Below, piece after piece: positions 57,214 to 64,000 of a stretch of DNA of 64,000 nucleotides. Source of the stretch: Chenopodium formosanum (lineage: Eukaryota; Streptophyta; Magnoliopsida; Caryophyllales; Amaranthaceae); assembly GCA_024500155.1 (NCBI GenBank), contig CM044876.1, positions 11,718,001 to 11,782,000 of the forward strand, in the 5' to 3' direction. The translations under genes were made by a program, and so were the position numbers. How positions within the stretch are numbered: position 1 is the stretch's first letter; the number at the start of each line of letters is the position of its first letter. The notes below the pieces were generated by a model. It had not been told where the DNA came from, did not search any database, and saw only the letters and a program-made list of their open reading frames with translations.

Positions 57214-57838
57214 TAGGGATGTCAATGGGGCGGGTCGGGGCGGATGTTGGCCATCCCATCCCATCCCCATCCCCACCTAAAATTTTCATCCCCATCCCCG
57301 TCCCCATCCCCACGGCGGGTCCAAAATTCATCTCCATCCCCGCCTCGGCGGGTACAATTTCAAAACCATCCCCGCCCCACCCTCCCCACCTAATCCCCAC
57401 CAAAGACCCACCTCCCAATACATAATCCAACATAGTTAATACTACGTATAAATTACAACAAATAAAATTATTATTAATATTACACTCTTTTTTTAGTTAT
57501 AAAATTAGTGTACTACAAATTATTATATTATTATATCTACTATTTTATTTTACATATTTTTTTTTATATAAAATAGTATACAAGTATATAATTTTATTTT
57601 ATAAAATATATAGACGTGGGTGTAAGGTGGGGATGAGGCGGGTACGAAGTGGGGCGGGTTGAGCGGGGCGGGGATGGGGCAGGTACAATGTAAAATCCAC
57701 CCCCGCCCCATCACCCATAGCGGGTATGATTTTTATCCCCATCTCCGCCCCACCACCCATCAAACCAAAACCATCCCCGCCCCACTGGGGCGGGGATGGG
57801 GCGGGTCTCCTACTTGACCCGCCCCACTGACATCCCTA
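57214..57838. mobile_element. hAT-type MITE, 625 bp
   Basis: TAGGGATGTCAATGGGGCGG and the inverted TAGGGATGTCAGTGGGGCGG are nearly identical termini, and CTAGCAAT is repeated exactly at 57206-57213 and 57839-57846. Both arms are extremely GC-rich (CCCCATCCCC and GGCGGGT words) around an AT-rich centre of about 200 bp. The two overlapping ORFs on opposite strands are composition artefacts. Confidence 0.92.
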
Positions 57839-57846
57839 CTAGCAAT

Positions 57847-58729
57847 AGTAGCATATAGTTTAAGCACCACATTGTACCTTTGTTACTTTATGATCTCTTT
57901 TCCACTTTAGAAAAGCCATAACTTTAAGATTGCATAGTATGCACAAGCATAGAAGGTTCAAGAAGGTTGTGATCCATATAAAAGATTGATGCCATTTTGC
58001 TCGTGCATTCAACAATGTTAGTATAATAATTCCCTATCAGAAGAACTTTTTTTTTTCTTCTTAAATTGTTGTTAGACTTGTTACTAACATTGTCACGTGA
58101 CTACAAGAAATTAAACTAAAATAAAGTTGTACAATATATTTCTTCCGATTTTTTTTTAGTTGAGGGCTAATTGACATGTTTTGGTTGTTGATGCTACTCA
58201 TGTTAGATCTTGTTATAATTGTTGCAATAAATAATACAAGAATGGTTCTCATTATATCAACTTTTAATATATTTTACCTATCAATAATTAGAGATATCAG
58301 CGATTAAATTTTTAAGTTGACAAATATAAAAAAGAATCATGTTAATTAAAAAAAAGCCGGGGAAGCAATTATTAGGGCTTGTTTGGCATTGTTTTTGGTT
58401 TTCAGTTTTTAGTTTTTTGTTTTTTTTGAAAACCAAAAACCAAAAATAGGAAACAAGAAAAAGGTGTTTCTATTTTTCTGTTGTCAGTTTTCAAAATTAT
58501 CATGATTTTAATCGGAAATTACAAGTTCATCATAATGATGAACAAAACTCGTTCATCATAAGGATTAAAACGGGTTTTCACGTGTCCACATGGGCGCCAG
58601 TTGTGTATATGTGAAATAAAGTGACACGTCCGTTAATCCTAGTCAGGGCTTACTTAAAAACGACGTTTTAGTCACTCAACAAAACGGTGTTTGCTATGGG
58701 AATAAAGGTTATAACGACGGTATTTGGAG
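57847..58729. other. Intergenic sequence with a partial MITE-like foldback
   Basis: Near 58375-58450, GGGCTTGTTTGGCATTG begins a sequence with TTTGGTTTTCAG and GAAAACCAAAAACC in inverted order; only one end looks like a transposon terminus. No gene before the coding exon at 58730. Confidence 0.4.
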
Positions 58730-61017
58730 ATGTATCAAGATCTTCTTCAAATCAAAAGGGAAGTGGAAGTGCTCGATCCTCTAGGCGGTAAAACCGAAGT
58801 GTTTCGGTGGCGTATAAGCAAATTGAATCGGTCGACCGTATACCGCAAAGTAAGTTTTCTGTAATTATGTGAATATTTGTCTGTTAGGGTTTTGGTGGTA
58901 ATCGTTCTGTTTCTGATTGGAGATAGCAATTAAATTGGTGAAATGTAATTGGATTTTAGGATTGGATTTCTGTGATTGATATACTGCCTTATTTTTTCGT
59001 TATTAGAACAATAATAATGGCGAATGGAATGCGACGAGTACTGATGGGAATGGATTCAGAGGAGGTTAGTGTCAATTGATTTATTATTCGCTTTTGTTAA
59101 TTTACAGTTTTGTCAGTGTGGGGTTTAATCGATTTATTATTCGGATTTGATAATTTAATTGAATGTAACTGTGTGTTTTTTTAGTACGGGTGTTGAATTG
59201 AATCTGCAAGTTTTTTGGTGATGTAAATGATTTTAGGCTTTATGATTTGGGTTGGTTTTGTAGAAAATGGTGCAGGTATCCAGTGGACGTAGTTACAATA
59301 AGCTAATTGAGTTACATCCTGGGTTGTTTAAGGTAATTCGCAGATTGTGTTTGTTTATTTTCATGTGTAAGGTATTTCCCGAATTGTTTTTGTTCTTATT
59401 GTTTTTTAATTTTTTCTGTAATTGAACTATCGAAATCTGTATTGTAGATTCATCTCAGTACAAGTGTAAATGATGTGGTTGCTGTATTTGTTTGGTAATT
59501 AAGTTTAATTTGAAATAAAGCTATGCAAATATCCAATTGTTAGGATGATAGCCTCAGCGTTGGTGGTGTTGTGAAGTCTTCTGGGCAAGTTTTGAATGAG
59601 CATTCGATGTCCATATGTAGGGTGTGTATGATTTGGACACTGAAATCACTACATTGATTTGGTTGACTGTAACAATGAATGTATATATGCTATTGTCCTT
59701 AATCTTGTAATAAGAGTATTGTTTTCTAAAATGCAGCCCCCCAATATTAGTTGTCGTATTCAGTCGTTTGGTCGAATTTGCCAGAAATTTGACGAAAAGA
59801 GGACACGATGGGTTACAGAGATGGGTTTTGGGGGATTCTAGGCATCCCTAACGGTTCTAAAGCTGTACCAAGCTCAAAATTGATGAATTCGGAGGTTCGT
59901 GGGAAGGTCCAAAATGTCCTAATGAAATACGGGAATTCGTGGAAGACTAAATCAAGTAGAGGTTGCGGATCTATATACACATCCGTAGGCATTCCGGTTA
60001 CGTCCAAAATGATGGAGCGGTTGGGGGGCCAATTTGGGGATGCTGACGAGCAGGAGTTCAAGACTTTATTTCTAATTGTCACATTGCATATGGTATTGTG
60101 TCCAACCCAATCCCCACGACTAGCTTCAGATTTATTACCCGTTGTTAGTTGTGCCATGGATTGTGTGGAGTATGACTGGTGTGAGTTGGTGTTGAGCAAA
60201 TTAATGAATAGCGTTTCAAGCTTTGCGAGGCGATTTTATGCAAATGGATATGCTGTTGGAAGTGGTGGTTGTGCCATATTTGCTGTGGTAAGGGGCTAAG
60301 GGGTTGTAGATAATCCATACATTTATTAATTTATGCTGTATATGGTAATTGTATAGGTTACTGGCATTATGGTTTGTTGTGATGTTCCAGATATTCTACC
60401 TTGATCGGCTGGATAGGCAGCCCGTGGAGTGGGATGTTTTCCCTCGTGTGAAGGTTTGGACCATGAAGCAAATAGCAATGGCATCGAAATGTGATCGCAA
60501 ACGAGACGGGGACTATGGGCGCTTGGGAGTGAGTAAATTGAACTAAGATGAATGCTACCTACATAGTTTTAAACGGTTAAATTATTTGTTTATACAGGGA
60601 GTCAACTTATCAAAAGGTTAAAGTAATAGTTGTTGCACTGATTGTGATTGCAGTTGTTAGATATTGCATATGGAGAGCAACATTCCAGGGTTGCTAGGGA
60701 TGTTGAACCACCCCCAGCAAATGTTGTCCAAAATGTGAGTGTGGAGATCTTTGTTTGCAATCCTACATCTATGCCTTTCGTGGAATTAAGTTAGGTTGTT
60801 TAAATTGTTTGGATTAGATTGCAACAACAGTTCGGGATTGATGTTTATTATTTTGGCTATGTAGGATATATCAACTTTGCGTGTCTTGGTACGTGATCGT
60901 CGTAGAAGCAATAATCTAGTTATGGGGGGGTGTGAAGAGGAGATGTTATCGCATTCGCGGAAAGGAAGACGAAGTCGATGTCTAACAAAGAATGTGTACT
61001 TTTCACAGAGATTTTGA
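58730..61017 (+). pseudogene. Transposon-associated multi-exon gene (Ulp1-linked DUF1985-like domain), frameshifted
   Basis: Exons with good GT/AG borders, all in phase 0: possibly 58730-58849 (MYQDLLQIKREVEVLDPLGG...); then 59017-59064, 59264-59332, 59544-59621, 59737-60287, 60391-60528, 60654-60734 and 60865-61017 (ends VYFSQRF, stop). The large exon has FDEKRTRWVTEMGFGG, then FLIVTLHMVLCPTQSPRLAS and, across the next splice, GGCAIFAVIFYLDRLDRQPV, a layout like the N-terminal host domain of plant Ulp1-protease transposon proteins (FDE/KKELVEEIGFGGL...LCPT...CLLFLMIFYLDR). No Ulp1 catalytic domain follows. In the five-G run at 59830-59834 the frame shifts: the N-terminal frame stops at 59839-59841 while the continuation lies in the next frame, so one G appears to be missing. 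It could be a domesticated gene with an assembly error or an inactive copy. The link of the first exon to the second is in a different frame and is unproven. Confidence 0.6.
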
Positions 61018-61530
61018 TGGCATATTTGTACACTATAAGAATTTGTAGATTTCCTGGTTGTATTTCATATTGTTGAGATGGTTTGAATTATACAACTTTG
61101 AATTGTTTGAGTAATTTGTATATTAACCAAAAGGTGGTTGTATAATAAGGGTAGTGCTTTGATTTGAGTCCATGCATGGTGTATGAGCACACCTATACAG
61201 GGAATTTGATGAACCTTCACCATGTAAAACCAACCAAATATTAACCCAAAAAAAGTATAATACCAAAACCTTAGGGCCTTTGTGACGAACCCCGATGTTG
61301 GGCTGAAGATGTAATCAAATTTATAGCGGATATTTTACATTGCATCGGTTTGTTGGGCCAAACCCGTGTCAATACTAGTCTGATACAGTGTTGGGCCTCC
61401 AAACAAGCTTTTTCCTTATATACAATCCAACGTATCATATGTATAATGGCTGGTGAAGTTGAAAGTAAGTGTTGGATAAAATTAATTAATCAATTTATCC
61501 GGATTGATTAACTGCTTGGCTGAAGTAATA
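61018..61530. other. Downstream flank of the transposon-associated gene
   Basis: Probable 3' UTR followed by moderately GC-rich sequence (about 61270-61420, with GTTGGGCTGAAG and GTGTTGGGCCTCC) that resembles a retroelement or gene fragment but has no assignable ends. Confidence 0.35.
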
Positions 61531-61712
61531 CTCCCTTTGTCCATCAATTACATTCTTGTTCGTAAATTTACACGTGAATTAAGGAGTAAAGAAAGAATAA
61601 GTCAAAAAACAGTAATGAAAATTTTAAAACTTAATAAAAGTCCACAGGAGGGACGTAATTATGGAATAACCGAAATAGTAAGCACGAATCTAAAAAAACG
61701 GGACGGAGGGAG
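61531..61712. mobile_element. Stowaway MITE, 182 bp
   Basis: CTCCCTTTGTCCATCAATTACATTC-type left end and GGACGGAGGGAG right end are inverted, flanked by TA (61529-61530 and 61713-61714). The 126-codon ORF that spans it is incidental. Confidence 0.82.
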
Positions 61713-61875
61713 TAACCAAAAAAAACTCCCTATTAAAGAGCCAACAAAAAGGAAAAATATTTATATCGTTGCGTTTTTACCAACGTTAAAGAGGAATGCA
61801 ACATTCGTTAATGTTCATTGCGGTTGTTGTAATGTGTTATGGTTAACTGATATACTAAGCTTACCTAAACTAAAC

Positions 61876-62357
61876 CTAGCTTGACTGAACTGAGCTGAAC
61901 TGAACTTAGTGACTTTAAGTACCGTGTGGGCTGTTATGTTTAGCGGATTTACAGTTCATTTCAGTTCTGTTCAATCTCAGGTTACTTTTTCGTTGTCAAA
62001 AAAATATGTACTAGTTTAGTGTTGTTTTGTTGAGAAACAATATGGTTAGCCTAATTCTGTTCAGTTAAGTTCAGTTTACTACAGCTCTTTGTTCATTTGA
62101 GTTCATCTTCAATGCGAATTGTGAACTGAACTGAATATATTACAAGAGAAGGAAATTAATTGAACTGAATTGAAATTAATTGAACTGAAATGAAATCATT
62201 TGAATTGAACGTAAAGCTGAAACAGAACTGAACTAATTTGAACTCAACTCAACTGAACTGAACTAAATTGAACTTAATTGAGTTGGGAACTGAATATAAC
62301 TCATTTTAAATGAACTCAGCTGAACTGAAGTGAATTACTATGTAAGAGAACAGGCCC
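61876..62357. mobile_element. TGAAC-array repeat region, probably two or more merged MITE copies
   Basis: TGAACTGAGCTGAACTGAAC starts at about 61885 and pentamer runs of either orientation continue to 62340. The right end GAGAACAGGCCC is followed by TTA (62358-62360), like other family members, and ATTACAAGAGAAGGAAATTAAT resembles the family core. The left end is unclear, and plain sequence intervenes at about 61990-62080, so nesting or rearrangement is likely. Confidence 0.55.
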
Positions 62358-62449
62358 TTAGTCGTAAACTTAAAATCTCTAATCAATGACAACCTTAGTT
62401 CCTAATCCACACCTTAAACAAAACCCTAACTCTTATCCAAAACCCTAAG

Positions 62450-62956
62450 TAGGGAAGGCAATGTAATCCGAGTTCGATTCGAATCTGATCCGATCCAAGT
62501 CCGATCCAAATTTCGCCTAAAATAGATCCGAATCCGAATAGGAGGCAGCTCGTACTTGGACCCTATGCAAAGTCCGATGGAGTCCGAATCCGATATTATG
62601 AGCATATGCTTTATAACTAGGGACAATTGTTTGCTTGTGTTTGTATAAAAATGTTGTTATGTAACTAAGTTCATAATTAGAATATGTTATGTTTATACTT
62701 TACTTGGTATGACAATACAAACAATTATAAGTATATGACATTCCAAAAACAAAATTTAATATAAAGTTCGGATCATTTCGGAGGTTCGTATAGACGGTGC
62801 GTATGCAGATCCGAAAAATACGAGTCGGATCTGATTCGGATTCAGATTTTTTGGAGTGGGACTCGGATTCGGATCCGAGTCCGAGGTCCGTTTACTAAAC
62901 GGGTCGGATTCGGATTTAGCTACAACCGACCCGAATCTGATCCATTTCCATTCCTA
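62450..62956. mobile_element. hAT-type MITE, 507 bp
   Basis: TAGGGAAGGCAATG at the left and the inverted TAGGAATGGAAATG at the right are imperfect TIRs. The flanks ACCCTAAG (62442-62449) and ACCCTAAC (62957-62964) form an 8-bp TSD with one mismatch. Both arms are rich in GATCCGA and CGGATT words, around an AT-rich centre. Confidence 0.78.
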
Positions 62957-63112
62957 ACCCTAACCCACCTTCCAATAGTTTATCACCTTTCCATCAATAA
63001 TTGTAGGATTTTCTTATAAATAAGGCAAAGCTTCTCCTAATAATTTACATTGCCTTTTTCTAGCCATCTATTATTTTCCTCATAACCCCCATCACCGACC
63101 TAATAAATCATC

Positions 63113-64000
63113 ATGCCTAGAAGAGCTATTACGAAGTGCCACACCCCCGCTCTTCTGTACTTTGATCCCCCTTCTGGAATTGTTCCGAAAATTGACTTCA
63201 CACAATACGAGTTCATGTTTATGTCCGATGAAGGCGAAATTTTAGCCACTGTTGCACCTGAGACCATTTGTTCACTAGTCCTTGACCCAAAGCACTCATA
63301 TTATTATTTTTACAACTCACTGGTTATGCGTGAGGCTGGTACAGAAGATGAACCACGCCCCGCGCATATACCAAGCATCTTAGATGCATACCCAATTACA
63401 CCTGCATTTGAACCATTTGTGAACTTGTGTTTGGGCCCTTTGGGTCCACCCAATGCTGGTCCAGATAATTTGAAACCAGCGTTGCATGTACTGGATCCTA
63501 AACCCGTCCTTAACATTGATGGACCTATCTGGGATTTAGACTACGTCTCACTTCATTTGTGTGTCGGTGTGTACACAGATACATTCCAGGTATTTAAGGT
63601 TCCTCCCTTTCATATTCTGCACTTGTGGGTTGGTTTTCATGAGCATCTAAGCGATGCTGCTAGTTATCATAAGGTCGATCTGAGTCCATGCAATGGGGTG
63701 CTGTCCAAAAAAGTAAGTCATAGGTCATTTGTTCCCCTACCTCCGAATTCACTGGTTTGTGTGTGGAATGTAAGAGGCATAGGGAGACCCTCATTATTTG
63801 AGTATTTTAGTAGACTGTATGACCTGCATAAGCCTATTATTGTTGTGTTATTGGAGACAAGGCACGGGTATCCCAACCTCTACAGGGTTGTGAAAGATCT
63901 ACCCGGTAATTATAGTTTCTGGCACTCACCACCGGATAATGGGTTGTGCGGAGGTGTTGCGTATCTCTAGATGGGTGATCTGGTAGCATGCGATCACAAG
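63113..64000 (+). pseudogene. LINE-type endonuclease start fused to an unrecognised N-terminal region, with a nonsense codon; runs off the window
   Basis: An open frame of 285 codons. Residues 1-212 (MPRRAITKCHTPALLYFDPP...) match no domain I know. From about residue 214, VCVWNVRGIGRPSLFEYFSR (214-233), PIIVVLLETR (241-250) and the later GNYSFWHSPPDNGLCGGVAY match the start of the APE-type endonuclease/exonuclease/phosphatase domain of plant LINEs: WN-x-RG carries the catalytic Asn and ETR the catalytic Glu (248). A TAG at 63968-63970 stands where LINEs usually have Trp, and the same frame stays open after it (MGDLVACDHK) to the window end, so TGG to TAG is the simplest explanation. The usual CCHC zinc knuckle is absent. 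A TATAAATA box (63017-63024) and leader precede the ATG. Reverse transcriptase, if present, is beyond the window. Confidence 0.6.

Noticed and set aside
57206..57433. Overlapping ORFs on both strands rich in Pro/Gly/Ile
   Set aside because: They are translations of the CCCCATCCCC arm of a hAT MITE; both strands stay open because of composition.
59813..60199. 128-codon minus-strand ORF
   Set aside because: It is antisense to the large exon of the transposon-associated gene, which has better coding evidence and splice sites.
61504..61884. 126-codon plus-strand ORF
   Set aside because: It includes the whole Stowaway MITE at 61531-61712 and has no recognisable domain.

Overview
This window is AT-rich nuclear DNA from a flowering plant. 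It has spliced genes with GT/AG introns, plant-only protein families (GATL glycosyltransferase, LLM-domain GATA factor, defensin-like peptide) and dense plant-type transposon debris. The MITE and SINE content would fit a eudicot, possibly Caryophyllales/Amaranthaceae, but that placement is inference; no marker gene fixes the species.

Five host genes look intact, spaced roughly 5-11 kb apart: a B-class GATA zinc-finger transcription factor (11636-12297, three exons); a conserved probably mitochondrial protein of unknown role (18756-20590, two exons); a small secreted proline/glycine-rich, extensin-like protein (24091-23591, minus strand); a secreted eight-cysteine defensin-like peptide (28035-30163, two exons); a small basic plant-specific protein (35017-35577, intronless); and a sixth, a GT8 galacturonosyltransferase-like protein (45912-46973, intronless CDS with a probable 5' UTR intron). 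They show no operon-like relationship.

Most of the rest is transposable elements, many with termini and target-site duplications (TSDs) that can be read directly. They include a 1.34 kb solo LTR with a 5-bp TSD (53678-55015); a 3.6 kb TIR element carrying remnants of a Ulp1-type cysteine protease gene (13531-17160); a multi-exon transposon-associated gene with one frameshift (58730-61017); the start of a LINE-like ORF with a nonsense codon at the right edge (63113-64000); at least six hAT-type MITEs with 8-bp TSDs; PIF/Harbinger-type MITEs with 3-bp TSDs, many packed with a TGAAC pentamer; Stowaway MITEs with TA TSDs; Helitron-like elements ending in a GTGCATCGCAC hairpin plus CTAG/CTAA; and tRNA-derived SINEs. 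Nested insertions are clear at 43441-44775 and 25686-26253.

The most unusual items are the TGAAC-array MITE family, the head-to-tail Helitron-like array at 4451-5863, the two hAT insertions inside introns of host genes, and the LINE endonuclease start fused to an unrecognised N-terminal region.
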